A DNA stretch of 64,000 nucleotides from Georgenia_B sunbinii (GTDB taxonomy: Bacteria > Actinomycetota > Actinomycetes > Actinomycetales > Actinomycetaceae). Position numbers and translations under genes: made by a program. Of this stretch, positions 32,093-41,122 are shown piece after piece (position 1 is the stretch's first letter; each line of letters begins with the position of its first letter). The stretch is taken from NCBI RefSeq assembly GCF_036421855.1, contig NZ_JAZGOK010000006.1; one strand, 5' to 3'. The notes beneath the pieces are model-generated. The model did no database searches. It saw nothing but the letters and a program-made list of their open reading frames with translations, and was not told where the DNA came from.

Positions 32093-34092
32093 TCACTCTG
32101 CAGCGCGCGGCGCCGGTTCTCCAGGGCGACGAGGTCACCGAAGATCGCCGCGGCGGCCGGGTCGCTCGGGTCGGTACGCTGCATCCGCCCGCGCAGGTCG
32201 GCGATCTGCCGGGTGAGACCCATCTGGATGAGAGAGAGCAGCACACCGCGGGCGTAGTTGCCCAGCGCGTCGGGCCGGTCCTCCGGCAGCGGTGAGACCG
32301 CCAGCTCGGTCACCACCCCGTGCACGGGTCCCACCGCGTTCTCCCGCACCGCCTCCGCCCACCAGCTCGCCGCCTGCCGGGGTCCGTCGGTGCGGCCAAG
32401 CTCCTGCGTCGCCCGCTGCAGCTCCGCGCCGTAGGCCTGGGTGCCGCCCGCCGCACGGATTGCGTCGTGGACGCCGCGGTAGGCCGGCACCGTGAACGTG
32501 TCCGGGGCAAGCTCGTCGAAGCCGGCGCCGAGGGCGTGCTCCGGCAGCTGCATGACCACCTCGAGCACCTGCCGCTCGAGCCTGGCGACCGGATCCTCAC
32601 GGTCGGGCCGTCCGCTCGAGCCTCGAGGCCCCGCGCCGCTCGCCTGGCCGCCGGACGGCCCGGCGGCGCCGCGCTGACCGTCACGGGACGGCTGGGCACC
32701 GGCGACCCCGCCGCGCCCGCCACCGCCGCTGCGTGCGGCGCCAGAGACCGCCTGGCGCACTGCTAGCTCGTCCATGCCGAGCCAGCCGGCGAGCTCCCGG
32801 GCGTACTCCGAGCGCAGCGCCCGGTCCCTGATCCCGGCGACCACCGGCGCCCCGACCCGCAGGCCGGCGACACGCCCCTCGGCGGTGTCGAGATCCACCC
32901 GGCTCAGCACCGACCGGATCGCGAAGGCGAACAGCGGCTGGCGGGTCGCGACGAGCTCGCGCACCGCGAGGTCACCGCGCTGCAAGCGCAGGTCGCACGG
33001 GTCCATGCCGTTCGGCTCGACCGCGACGAAGGTCTGCGAGGCGAACTTCTGGTCCTCCTCGAAGGCGCGCAGCGCGGCCTTCTGGCCGGCCTCGTCGCCG
33101 TCGAAGGTGAAGATGACCTCCCCGCCGCGGGTCGCACCCGACGCGAGCATCAGCCCGGAGGAGGCGTCGCCCGACTCCCCCAGCATCCGCCGGACGATCC
33201 GCACGTGGTCGGGCCCGAAGGCGGTGCCGCAGGTGGCGATCGCCGTCCCCTCGCCGGCGAGGTGGACGGCCATGACGTCGGTGTACCCCTCGACGACGAC
33301 GACCCGCTTCTCCTTGGCGATGGCCCGCTTGGCCAGGTCGATGCCGTAGAGCACCGAGGACTTCTTGTAGATCGAGGTCTCGGGGGTGTTGAGGTACTTC
33401 GGGCCGTTGTCGTCCTCGTGGAGCTTGCGGGCCCCGAAGCCGATCGTCGCCCCGGTGACGTCGCGGATCGGCCACAGCAGCCGGCCCCGGAACCGGTCGT
33501 ACACGCCGCGGCTGCCCTGGCTCACCAGGCCCGAGGCGATGAGCTCGGGCTCGGTGAACCCCCGGCCGCGCAAGTGGCGCATGAGGTGGTCCCAGCCCTT
33601 GGGGGCGTAGCCGACGCCGAAGGTCGCCGCGACGTCCTCGTCGAAGTTGCGCTCCATGAGGAACCGGCGCCCGACCTCCGCCTCCGGACCGGCGAGCTGC
33701 TCGCGGAAGTACTCCTCGGCCACCCGGTGGGCGTCGATGAGCCGCTGGCGCCGGCCGTGGTCGCCGCCCGGCCGGGCCTGGCCGCCGTCCTCGTACCGCA
33801 GCTGGACGCCGATCCGGCCGGCGAGGTACTCCACGGCCTCGGAGAAGCCAAGGTGGTCGATCTTCTGCACGAAGGAGATGACGTCGCCGCCCTCGTCGCA
33901 GCCGAAGCAGTGCCACAGGCCCAGCTGGGGACGCACGTGGAAGCTCGGGGTGCGCTCGTCGTGGAACGGGCACAGGCCCTTCATCGAACCGACCCCGGCC
34001 TGCCGCAGCGTTACGTGGGCGCCGACGATCTCCTCGATGCGAGCGCGCTCGCGGACGGTCGAGATGTCCTCACGCTTGATCAGGCCCGCCAC
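32089..34092 (-). CDS. dnaG: DNA primase
   Basis: A 667-residue primase that makes RNA primers at the replication fork. CHC2 zinc finger near the N-terminus (LCPFHDERTPSFHV...HCFGCDEGGDVISFV), TOPRIM core with VVVEGYTDVMAVHLAGE and FTFDGDEAGQKAALRAF, and a C-terminal helicase-binding domain (about 540-667) after a low-complexity Gly/Ser/Arg linker (about 475-525). GTG 34092 has TAGACT 6 nt upstream, so a leaderless transcript inside the dgt end is possible as well as read-through from dgt (9 nt gap). Confidence 0.96.
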   Translation of the reverse strand: MAGLIKREDISTVRERARIEEIVGAHVTLRQAGVGSMKGLCPFHDERTPSFHVRPQLGLWHCFGCDEGGDVISFVQKIDHLGFSEAVEYLAGRIGVQLRYEDGGQARPGGDHGRRQRLIDAHRVAEEYFREQLAGPEAEVGRRFLMERNFDEDVAATFGVGYAPKGWDHLMRHLRGRGFTEPELIASGLVSQGSRGVYDRFRGRLLWPIRDVTGATIGFGARKLHEDDNGPKYLNTPETSIYKKSSVLYGIDLAKRAIAKEKRVVVVEGYTDVMAVHLAGEGTAIATCGTAFGPDHVRIVRRMLGESGDASSGLMLASGATRGGEVIFTFDGDEAGQKAALRAFEEDQKFASQTFVAVEPNGMDPCDLRLQRGDLAVRELVATRQPLFAFAIRSVLSRVDLDTAEGRVAGLRVGAPVVAGIRDRALRSEYARELAGWLGMDELAVRQAVSGAARSGGGGRGGVAGAQPSRDGQRGAAGPSGGQASGAGPRGSSGRPDREDPVARLERQVLEVVMQLPEHALGAGFDELAPDTFTVPAYRGVHDAIRAAGGTQAYGAELQRATQELGRTDGPRQAASWWAEAVRENAVGPVHGVVTELAVSPLPEDRPDALGNYARGVLLSLIQMGLTRQIADLRGRMQRTDPSDPAAAAIFGDLVALENRRRALQSE

Positions 34093-34101
34093 ACCACGAG
34101 T

Positions 34102-35367
34102 CTAGGTGGTCGCCACCAGTCGCTGGTGCCAGCTGTGGGCGCTGGTGTCGGTGAGGGAGGCAACCTGGTCGACGACGGCGCGCAGCCGGGCGCCGTCGTC
34201 GTCCGCCTGGTGCCAGTCGGTGACGAAGGTCGGTTCCAGCTCGGCCGGCGCGGTCGCCAGCAAGGCCTCGGTGAGCTCGATGAGCATCACCCGCTGGCTG
34301 AGGTACACCGGCTCGTGCTCACGGGGGGCCATGACGTAGTGCGCGGTGACCCCCTTGAGCACGACGATCTCGGCCATCGTCTCGTCGGGGACGACGAGGT
34401 CGGCGCCGTACCGGGTGAGCGGGCCGCTGCCGAACCGGTCCCGGGTGGCGTCGTGGGCGGCGTTGCAGAACCGGCCGATGAGCTGGCTCGTCATGTCCTT
34501 GAGCGCGGCCCGGTCGCGGTGGCTCTCGTGCCACGAGCCCAGCCACTCCGGCAGCGCGAGCAGCCGCTCGAGGGCGGCGCCGAGCGCGTCGTCGGAGACC
34601 GCCGGGTTGTACCACTCACGGGTCTGGGCGACGACGGCGTCGTGCTCGTCGGGGCGCCGCAGCAGGGTGAGGTCGAGCCGGTTGCCGACGACGGCGTCCT
34701 CGACGTCGTGCACCGAGTAGGAGATGTCATCGGCGAGGTCCATCACCTGGCCCTCGATCGACAGCCGCCGCTGCGGTGCGCCCTCACGCATCCAGCGGAA
34801 GACGGGCAGGTCGTCGGCGTAGACGCCGAACTTGCGCGACGGCCGCCCGCCCGGCTTCTTCGGCGCCTCCTCGACCGTCCACGGGTACTTGGTGGCGGCG
34901 TCGAGGCTGGCGCGGGTGAGGTTGAGGCCCACCGGCGTGCCGTCGGCGGTGAACGCCTTGGGCTCGAGCCGGGTGAGGAGCCGCAGCGTCTGGGCGTTGC
35001 CCTCGAAGCCGCCGATGTCCGAGGCGGCCTCGTCCAGCGCACGCTCGCCGTTGTGGCCGAAGGGCGGGTGGCCGAGGTCGTGCGCCAGGCAGGCGGTGTC
35101 GACGACGTCGGGGTCGCAGCCCAGCGCTTTGCCCAGCTCCCGTCCCACCTGCGCAACCTCGAGGGAGTGGGTGAGACGGGTGCGGATGAAGTCGTCGCTC
35201 GACGGCCCGAGCACCTGGGTCTTGGCGCCCAGCCGCCGGAGCGCCGCGGAGTGGACCACGCGGGCACGGTCGCGTTCGAACGCCGTGCGGCCCGGGTTCT
35301 TCGCCTCTTCCTGCCACCAGCGTTCACGGTCGGCGGCGCCGTACGGGGTGCGCTCGTGTTCTGCCAC
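34102..35367 (-). CDS. dgt: Deoxyguanosinetriphosphate triphosphohydrolase-like protein
   Basis: A 421-residue HD-domain dNTPase. Metal-binding HD motif: RLTHSLEVAQVGRELG ... CLAHDLGHPPFGHNGE, with later DLADDISYSVHDVEDAV giving the last Asp. It splits dNTPs to nucleoside and triphosphate. The GTG at 35367 opens the conserved EHERTPYGAADRERWW; the frame is open upstream to 35517. TAGGCT ends 7 nt before the GTG. The dgt-dnaG order is standard in actinobacteria. Confidence 0.93.
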   Translation of the reverse strand: MAEHERTPYGAADRERWWQEEAKNPGRTAFERDRARVVHSAALRRLGAKTQVLGPSSDDFIRTRLTHSLEVAQVGRELGKALGCDPDVVDTACLAHDLGHPPFGHNGERALDEAASDIGGFEGNAQTLRLLTRLEPKAFTADGTPVGLNLTRASLDAATKYPWTVEEAPKKPGGRPSRKFGVYADDLPVFRWMREGAPQRRLSIEGQVMDLADDISYSVHDVEDAVVGNRLDLTLLRRPDEHDAVVAQTREWYNPAVSDDALGAALERLLALPEWLGSWHESHRDRAALKDMTSQLIGRFCNAAHDATRDRFGSGPLTRYGADLVVPDETMAEIVVLKGVTAHYVMAPREHEPVYLSQRVMLIELTEALLATAPAELEPTFVTDWHQADDDGARLRAVVDQVASLTDTSAHSWHQRLVATT

Positions 35368-35498
35368 GCCTCCGAGCCTACTGGGGAGGGGCAGGTTGCC
35401 GGGGATCCTGCCCCGGGGCTGCGCCCTGGCCGTCACGCCGACCGCCGCGCCCGGTGCGTGATGGGCGGCGACGGAGAGTCGTGGGTCACAATGAGGAG

Positions 35499-36677
35499 AT
35501 GACGGAATCGATGTCACCGACCGCGCTGCCGGTGGGGACGGTCACCACCCGGCTCGTTCATCGCCCCGCGCAGCGCGCCACGGAGTGGTGGCACTCCGCG
35601 GTCGTCTACGTCAACGCCCCGCCACTGCTGGACCAGCACGCCACCCTCGAGTCGGCCACCGGCAAGCTGGAGAGCCTGCGCACGGCGTCGCGCCTCGGGG
35701 TGCAGGCCGTGCGCATCGGCGCGCCACCGTTGCCGACCGAGGCCGGCGCGGATGTCATCGACGCGGTCCACGAACTGCTTACCCGGGCCCATCGCACCGG
35801 TCTGCGGGTGACGATGCGGATCGACCCGATGGACCCGCGCGACGAGGCCGCCGCGAGGTACTGGCTGGCCCGCGGCGCCGACGGGCTGGACCTCGGCCCG
35901 GTCTCGGCGGAGTCACCGGTGTCCCACGCCAGGTACCGCGAGCTCCACGCCCTGCTCGCCGAGCACGCGCGCAGCAACGACCCCATCCTGTCGACCCGGC
36001 TGACCGCGGACGCCCACGGCCGCGCCGGCGAGATGCTCCACGAGGACTGGCTCCACCACCTGGTGGGCACCGAGCTCGTCCACCTCGACGACGCCGCACT
36101 GATCACCGAGTCGATCACCGCGAGCTACCGGGTCCGCGACGCGTTGGGCACCCCCGGCGCCTGGCTGGTGCCAGACGTCGTCGAGGCCGGCTCAGCGCAG
36201 GCGGTGCGGTCGCGCGCACTGGTGGCGCTCGCGCTGCCCGGGGCGGTGTACCTGCGAGAGGGCATCACGATCGACTTGCCGGCCAAGACGTCGCCCGAGC
36301 CCGACCCACCGAGGCTCGAGGCGGTCGCAGCCGCCGGCCGCGCGCAGCCCGCCCCGGCCGGCTCGACACTCAAGCTGATCCGGGCTGCGCTGCGGCTGCG
36401 GGCCGACCACCGCCTCGGAACCGCTCCGCTCGCCTGGGTCGAGGAGATGGCAGGACCGGTGGCACCGTCGGTGGTCGCGTTCCTCAGCGGTGAGGTGCTC
36501 GTGGTCTCCAACCTCGGCGCCGAGGAGGTGCCGCTGGTGCCCGGCCGGCGGGTGCTGCTCAGCTCTGCTCCGCTGCGGTCCAGGTCCGGTGGCGTGCCCA
36601 TGCTGCCCGCCGGCGAGACCTCCTGGCAGTGGCTCGAGCCGGCGCCCCCACTGCGCGACCCCCGCGCCCGCCGCTGA
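35499..36677 (+). CDS. GH13-like (amylase-fold) protein lacking catalytic residues
   Basis: A 392-residue protein that follows the outline of a GH13 glucosidase: EWWHSAVVYVNAPPLL corresponds to the WWRDAVIYQVYPRSF opening, LGVQAVRIGAPPLP to the LGVDAVWLSP strand, TGLRVTMRIDPMDPRD to the VIVDLVPNHTS strand, and LKLIRAALRLRADHRLG to the region before the C-terminal beta domain. But the NH of VPNHTS, the catalytic Asp (GFRVD), Glu (VAEAW) and Asp (NHD) are all absent, and the barrel is shortened by about 200 residues compared with the real enzyme at 38040. It may be a binding or regulatory pseudoenzyme. Start uncertain: ATG 35499 has CACAAT 6 nt upstream (leaderless), ATG 35511 has GAGGAG. Confidence 0.65.
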   Translation: MTESMSPTALPVGTVTTRLVHRPAQRATEWWHSAVVYVNAPPLLDQHATLESATGKLESLRTASRLGVQAVRIGAPPLPTEAGADVIDAVHELLTRAHRTGLRVTMRIDPMDPRDEAAARYWLARGADGLDLGPVSAESPVSHARYRELHALLAEHARSNDPILSTRLTADAHGRAGEMLHEDWLHHLVGTELVHLDDAALITESITASYRVRDALGTPGAWLVPDVVEAGSAQAVRSRALVALALPGAVYLREGITIDLPAKTSPEPDPPRLEAVAAAGRAQPAPAGSTLKLIRAALRLRADHRLGTAPLAWVEEMAGPVAPSVVAFLSGEVLVVSNLGAEEVPLVPGRRVLLSSAPLRSRSGGVPMLPAGETSWQWLEPAPPLRDPRARR

Positions 36678-36720
36678 CCACCCCTCCTGGCCCAAGCGCC
36701 GCCGGCCCGCCGCCCCGCCG

Positions 36721-36760
36721 CTGAGATAGATCTTCTGGGGCTGAGATCGACCATCTGCAC
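36721..36760. repeat. Two imperfect 20-bp direct repeats
   Basis: 36721-36740 and 36741-36760 both start CTGAGAT and match at about 14 of 20 positions, exactly two helical turns apart. They lie upstream of the LacI-type gene. Confidence 0.4.
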
Positions 36761-36810
36761 AGGTCAGCCACGACCATAAGAGCGACCTAAGCGGCGGGCT
36801 GTAAGTTTAT

Positions 36811-36821
36811 GTAACGATTAC
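36811..36821. promoter_or_regulatory. Candidate LacI-type operator
   Basis: GTAA-CGA-TTAC, a dyad with a central CG, the form bound by LacI-family regulators, 37 nt before the start of the LacI-type gene. Autoregulation is the likely reading. Confidence 0.5.
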
Positions 36822-36857
36822 GGCTCCCTGCCTGGGGCGGAGCACCACCGAGCGAAG

Positions 36858-37886
36858 ATGGAGTCGGCGATGCACGGACGCACCAGACTGGCGGACGTCG
36901 CCGACGCGGCCGGCGTCAGCACCGCCACGGTCTCACGCGTCCTCAACGGCAAGCCCGAGGTGGCAGCCGATACCCGCGCGGCCGTCCTCGCCGCGCTCGA
37001 CCAGCTCGGCTACGAGCGACCCGAGCGGCTGCGCTCCCGCTCGGCCGGGCTCATCGGGCTCATCGTCCCCGAGCTGACCAACCCGGTGTTCCCGGCGTTC
37101 GCGCAGTCGATCGAGTCGGTGCTCGCCACCCTCGGGTACACCCCGTTGCTCTGCACCCAGTCGCCCGGAGGCACCACCGAGGACCAGTACATCGAGCTGC
37201 TCCTCGACCACGACGTCGACGGCATCGTCTTCGTGTCCGGCATGCACGCCGACACGCGCGCCGACGTCACCCGGTACAAGCGGCTGCAGAGCAGCCAGGT
37301 GCCGTTCGTGCTCATCAACGGGTACACCGGTGCCGTCGAGGCACCGGCGTTCTCCACCGACGACGTCGGCAGCATGGATCTCGCGGTGCGCCACCTCGTC
37401 TCGCAGGGCCACCGGACCCTCGGCCTGGCGCTCGGCCCTGAGCGGTTCGTCCCGGTCGCACGCAAGCACAGCGGCTTCGAGGCCGCCGTCGCCGCCCACC
37501 TGCCCGACGGCGTCGGCCACGTCGTCTCGACGCTCTTCACCGCGGAGGGCGGGCAGAGTGCGGCGACGGTGCTCATCGACCAGGGGTGCACCGCGATCAT
37601 CTGCGGCTCGGACCTCATGGCGCTCGGCGCGATGCGAGCCGCCCGCTCGCTGGGGATGGTGGTGCCCCGCGACCTGTCCGTCATCGGCTTCGACGACTCA
37701 CCGCTCATCGCCTTCACCGAGCCGCCGCTGACGACGCTGCGCCAGCCGGTCGACGCGATGAGCCGCGCCGCTGTCACGTCTCTCGTCGCAGCGGTCCACG
37801 GCGAGTCGGTGCCGGCGCGTGAGCTGCTGTTCGGCACCGAGCTCATCGTCCGCGACTCGACCGCGGCGGCTCCGGGGCGCGGCTGA
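36858..37886 (+). CDS. LacI family transcriptional regulator
   Basis: A 342-residue repressor. N-terminal LacI helix-turn-helix and hinge (residues about 9-60: TRLADVADAAGVSTATVSRVLNGKPEVAADTRAAVLAALDQLGY) and a periplasmic-binding-like sensor (IGLIVPELTNPVFPAFAQSIE ... VDGIVFVSGMH ... DLSVIGFDDSPLIAF). Likely senses a sugar and controls the glucosidase gene 153 nt downstream and perhaps itself through the dyad at 36811. The start may be ATG 36858 or 36870. Confidence 0.92.
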   Translation: MESAMHGRTRLADVADAAGVSTATVSRVLNGKPEVAADTRAAVLAALDQLGYERPERLRSRSAGLIGLIVPELTNPVFPAFAQSIESVLATLGYTPLLCTQSPGGTTEDQYIELLLDHDVDGIVFVSGMHADTRADVTRYKRLQSSQVPFVLINGYTGAVEAPAFSTDDVGSMDLAVRHLVSQGHRTLGLALGPERFVPVARKHSGFEAAVAAHLPDGVGHVVSTLFTAEGGQSAATVLIDQGCTAIICGSDLMALGAMRAARSLGMVVPRDLSVIGFDDSPLIAFTEPPLTTLRQPVDAMSRAAVTSLVAAVHGESVPARELLFGTELIVRDSTAAAPGRG

Positions 37887-38039
37887 GCCGTGCCCGCCAC
37901 CAGCTCGGCCGGCTCGCGCCGTCCTGCCGAGCAGCACTGGACGGCAGCGCCCGAACCGGTGAGACTGTCACGATTCGGTCACGCTGCTTCGAGCACGTAG
38001 CGTGCAGACCCAGCCCGCCCATCCGAGAGACTGACTGCC

Positions 38040-39914
38040 GTGACTCCCAACCCGTCTGCCGAGACCACTGCCAGCGACCGTCACGACGTTGTTCCCCGCG
38101 CACGGTTCGAGCTGCACGAGGCGGGGTCGCAGACGAGCTGGTGGCGCGACGCCGTCATCTACCAGGTGTACCCGCGCTCCTTCGCGGACTCCGACGGCGA
38201 CGGCATCGGGGACCTGCCCGGCATCACCGCCCGGCTGCCCCACCTGGTCGAGCTCGGCGTCGACGCGGTGTGGCTCTCGCCGTTCTACCGCTCACCGCAG
38301 AAGGACGCCGGGTACGACGTCGCCGACTACCGCGAGGTCGATCCGCTGTTCGGCGTGCTCGAGGACGCCGACGCCCTCATCGCCCGTGCCCACGAGCTGG
38401 GGCTGCGCGTCATCGTCGACCTCGTCCCCAACCACACCTCGGACCAGCACGCCTGGTTCCGGCTGGCGCTCGACGGCGGGCCGGGTGCGGCGGCGCGCGC
38501 CCGGTACATCTTCCGGGAGGGCAACGGCGAGTACGGCGAGGAGCCGCCGAACAACTGGCAGTCGGTCTTCGGCGGGCCGGCGTGGACGCGGGTGCGCTCC
38601 CGTGACGACGCCGGCGGCCGGGCCTGGGAGCACGACGGCCAGTGGTACCTGCACCTGTTCGACGCCAGCCAGCCCGACCTCAACTGGAACTCCCGGGCGG
38701 TCCGGGAAGAGTTCCGCAGCGTGCTGCGGTTCTGGCTGGATCGCGGCGTCGACGGCTTCCGGGTGGACGTCGCCCACGGCTTGGTCAAGGCCGCCGGGCT
38801 GCCCGACTGGTCCGGGCAGGTGCGGATGGTCGAGGGTGACTCCACCGTCGACGACGTGCCGACCGACCCCACCGAGCCGCTGCCCGCGCTCGACACCGAC
38901 GATCCTGGCGACGGCCGCAACCCGATGTTCGACCAGGACGGCGTCCACGAGATCTACCGCGAGTGGCGCAGCGTCCTCGAGGAGTACGACGGCGACCGCG
39001 TCCTCGTCGCCGAGGCCTGGGTGGAGCCGGCCGACCGGCTCGCGCGCTACGTGCGCCCCGACGAGATGCACCAGGCCTTCAACTTCGAGTACCTCGTGAC
39101 CACGTGGGACGCCCCTGCGCTGCGGGCCATCATTCGGCGCTCCTTCGCCGCCAACGACGCCGTGCACGCCCCCACCACCTGGGTGCTGTCCAACCACGAC
39201 GTCGTGCGCCACGCCTCGCGACTCGGTCTCGCCGCCACGGGCAAGGGACCCAACGGGATCGGCGCCGAGGACCCGCAGCCCGACGCCGAGCTCGGCCTGC
39301 GCCGCGCCCGCGCAGCCACGCTCCTCATGCTCGGCCTGCCCGGCAGCGCCTACCTGTACCAGGGTGAGGAGCTCGGGCTGCCCGAGCACACCACGCTGGA
39401 CGACTCCCTCCGGCAGGACCCCGCCTGGTGGCGCACCGGCCATGCCGAGAAGGGCCGCGACGGCTGCCGCGTCCCACTCCCCTGGGAGGCCGGCAAGCCC
39501 GCGCTGGGCTTCTCCCCCACCGGCCGCACGTGGCTGCCGCAGCCGGCGTCCTGGGCCTCGCTCGCCGCCGACGTCCAGCGCGGCCAGGACGACTCGACCC
39601 TCGAGCTCTACCGCGAGGCGCTGCGGCTTAGGCGTGAGCTGCAGCTGGGGCACGGCGGCCTCGCGCTGCTGCCGCAGCTGGCCGACAGCCCGCACGTCAT
39701 CGGGCTGCGCAATGCGGCCGCGCCGTCGTCCAACGGCACCGCACGACGACCCGACGTCATCGTTCTCGCGAACCTCGGCCCGGAGCCGGTCACCGTGCCG
39801 GTGACACGGTCGCAGGTGCTGCTCACCAGCGTGCCAGTGGTGCTGCCACGACCCGGCGGCAGCCACCTCCTGCTGCCGCCAGACACCGCTGTGTGGGCTC
39901 GCGCCTCGCACTGA
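38040..39914 (+). CDS. GH13 alpha-glucosidase / oligo-1,6-glucosidase
   Basis: A 624-residue cytoplasmic glycoside hydrolase, no signal peptide. All GH13 regions are present: DAVIYQVYPRSFADSDGDG, DLVPNHTS (131-134), nucleophile D243 (GFRVDVAHG), acid/base E325 (LVAEAWVE) and D387 (SNHDVVR). DGDGIGDLPGI and the QPDLNW motif point to alpha-glucosidase/oligo-1,6-glucosidase acting on maltose-type or isomaltose-type sugars. GTG 38040 gives the normal N-terminus. Probably under control of the LacI-type gene upstream; a hairpin follows the stop. Confidence 0.92.
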   Translation: MTPNPSAETTASDRHDVVPRARFELHEAGSQTSWWRDAVIYQVYPRSFADSDGDGIGDLPGITARLPHLVELGVDAVWLSPFYRSPQKDAGYDVADYREVDPLFGVLEDADALIARAHELGLRVIVDLVPNHTSDQHAWFRLALDGGPGAAARARYIFREGNGEYGEEPPNNWQSVFGGPAWTRVRSRDDAGGRAWEHDGQWYLHLFDASQPDLNWNSRAVREEFRSVLRFWLDRGVDGFRVDVAHGLVKAAGLPDWSGQVRMVEGDSTVDDVPTDPTEPLPALDTDDPGDGRNPMFDQDGVHEIYREWRSVLEEYDGDRVLVAEAWVEPADRLARYVRPDEMHQAFNFEYLVTTWDAPALRAIIRRSFAANDAVHAPTTWVLSNHDVVRHASRLGLAATGKGPNGIGAEDPQPDAELGLRRARAATLLMLGLPGSAYLYQGEELGLPEHTTLDDSLRQDPAWWRTGHAEKGRDGCRVPLPWEAGKPALGFSPTGRTWLPQPASWASLAADVQRGQDDSTLELYREALRLRRELQLGHGGLALLPQLADSPHVIGLRNAAAPSSNGTARRPDVIVLANLGPEPVTVPVTRSQVLLTSVPVVLPRPGGSHLLLPPDTAVWARASH

Positions 39915-39921
39915 CCCGCCC

Positions 39922-39938
39922 GGCGCAGCAGCTGCGCC
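39922..39938 (+). terminator. Hairpin after the glucosidase gene
   Basis: GGCGCAG-CAG-CTGCGCC, a perfect 7-bp stem 7 nt after the stop codon. Confidence 0.55.
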
Positions 39939-40053
39939 GTCGGAAAATTCCCTGGTGCCACGACCTCGGCGGAGAGTACTTTCGTGCCGCCCCCACGGGC
40001 ATCGGCCGGCCGCCGAGCCCGCCGCCCGCAGGCCGATGAGTCGCGAGCCCGGC

Positions 40054-40078
40054 GACGGTCCATACCTGACGGACCGTC
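40054..40078. promoter_or_regulatory. Inverted repeat upstream of the DrrAB-type genes
   Basis: GACGGTCC (40054-40061) and GGACCGTC (40071-40078) are perfect 8-bp arms with 9-bp spacer, about 50 nt before the ATPase start. Size and symmetry suit a TetR-type operator; a transcript hairpin is the alternative. Confidence 0.45.
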
Positions 40079-40126
40079 CCGCGCGGCCAACCTCACGACC
40101 AGTCCGCACCACCTAGGGAGCCAGGC

Positions 40127-41122
40127 ATGTCGACAGACCCCGCCATCCACGCCGAGGGGCTCGTCAAACGATTCGGCGAGACCACCGCCGTCGACGGCGT
40201 CGACCTCGCGGTCCCCGCCGGCACCGTCTTCGGGCTGCTCGGCCCCAACGGCGCCGGTAAGACGACCGTCGTCCGGATGCTCGCCACACTGCTGCGACCC
40301 GACGGCGGCACCGCCCGGGTGCTCGGCCACGACATCCTCACCGACGCCGACGCCGTCCGCACCAACGTCGGCCTCACCGGCCAGTACGCGTCGGTGGACG
40401 AGGACCTCACCGGCGCCGAGAACCTCGTCATCCTCGCCCGTCTCTACGGCTTCTCGCCGGCGCGCGCCCGGCGCCGCGCCGCCGACCTGCTCGCCGCCTT
40501 CGACCTCAGCGACGCCGCCGGCAAGCAGGTGAAGACCTACTCCGGCGGCATGCGCCGCCGGGCGGACCTTGCCGCCTCGCTGGTGATGAGTCCCCGGGTG
40601 CTGTTCCTCGACGAGCCGACCACCGGCCTCGACCCGCGCAGCCGCAACCAGGTGTGGGACATCGTCCGGCTGCTCGTCTCCCAGGGCACGACCGTGCTGC
40701 TGACCACCCAGTACCTCGACGAGGCCGACCAGCTCGCCGACCGCATCGCGGTCATCGACCACGGCCAGATCATCGCCGAGGGCACGGCGCCGCAGCTCAA
40801 GGCCTCCGTCGGGACCGGCACCGTCACCCTGCGGGTGGCCGAGCCCGGCCAGCGGGACGCAGCAGCGACGATCCTGCGCGACACCCTCGGCCCCGAGGTG
40901 ACCACGCTGTCGGACGCCATGGGGCTCACCGCCCGGGTGCCCGAGCACGCCGCGGACGCCCCGGCCCGGGCGCTCACCGCGCTGCACGCCGCCGGGATCG
41001 ACGTCCCGGAGTTCAGCCTCGGCCAGCCCAGCCTCGACGAGGTCTTCCTCGCCCTCACGGGCAACCCGCCCGAGAGCGACGACGCCAGCACCACCGAACC
41101 GATCGAGGAGGCCGCCCGATGA
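40127..41122 (+). CDS. DrrA-type ABC exporter ATPase
   Basis: A 331-residue ATPase of the daunorubicin-resistance DrrA family: Walker A GPNGAGKTT, Q-loop LTGQYASVDEDLTGAENL, signature YSGGMRRRADLAASL, Walker B VLFLDEPTTGLDPRSR, His replaced in the switch by Gln (LLTTQYLDEADQLADR, normal for DrrA). The C-terminal 100 residues form the DrrA regulatory extension with LGQPSLDEVFLALTG. RBS AGGGAG. The stop overlaps the permease start (ATGA). Cargo unknown; a hydrophobic drug or lipid. Confidence 0.93.
   Translation: MSTDPAIHAEGLVKRFGETTAVDGVDLAVPAGTVFGLLGPNGAGKTTVVRMLATLLRPDGGTARVLGHDILTDADAVRTNVGLTGQYASVDEDLTGAENLVILARLYGFSPARARRRAADLLAAFDLSDAAGKQVKTYSGGMRRRADLAASLVMSPRVLFLDEPTTGLDPRSRNQVWDIVRLLVSQGTTVLLTTQYLDEADQLADRIAVIDHGQIIAEGTAPQLKASVGTGTVTLRVAEPGQRDAAATILRDTLGPEVTTLSDAMGLTARVPEHAADAPARALTALHAAGIDVPEFSLGQPSLDEVFLALTGNPPESDDASTTEPIEEAAR

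Noticed and set aside
37887..38039. Clear LacI operator before the glucosidase gene
   Set aside because: Only weak dyads (GCACG-TAG-CGTGC and CACGCT/AGCGTG) were found, unlike GTAACGATTAC upstream of the regulator, so no site is claimed.
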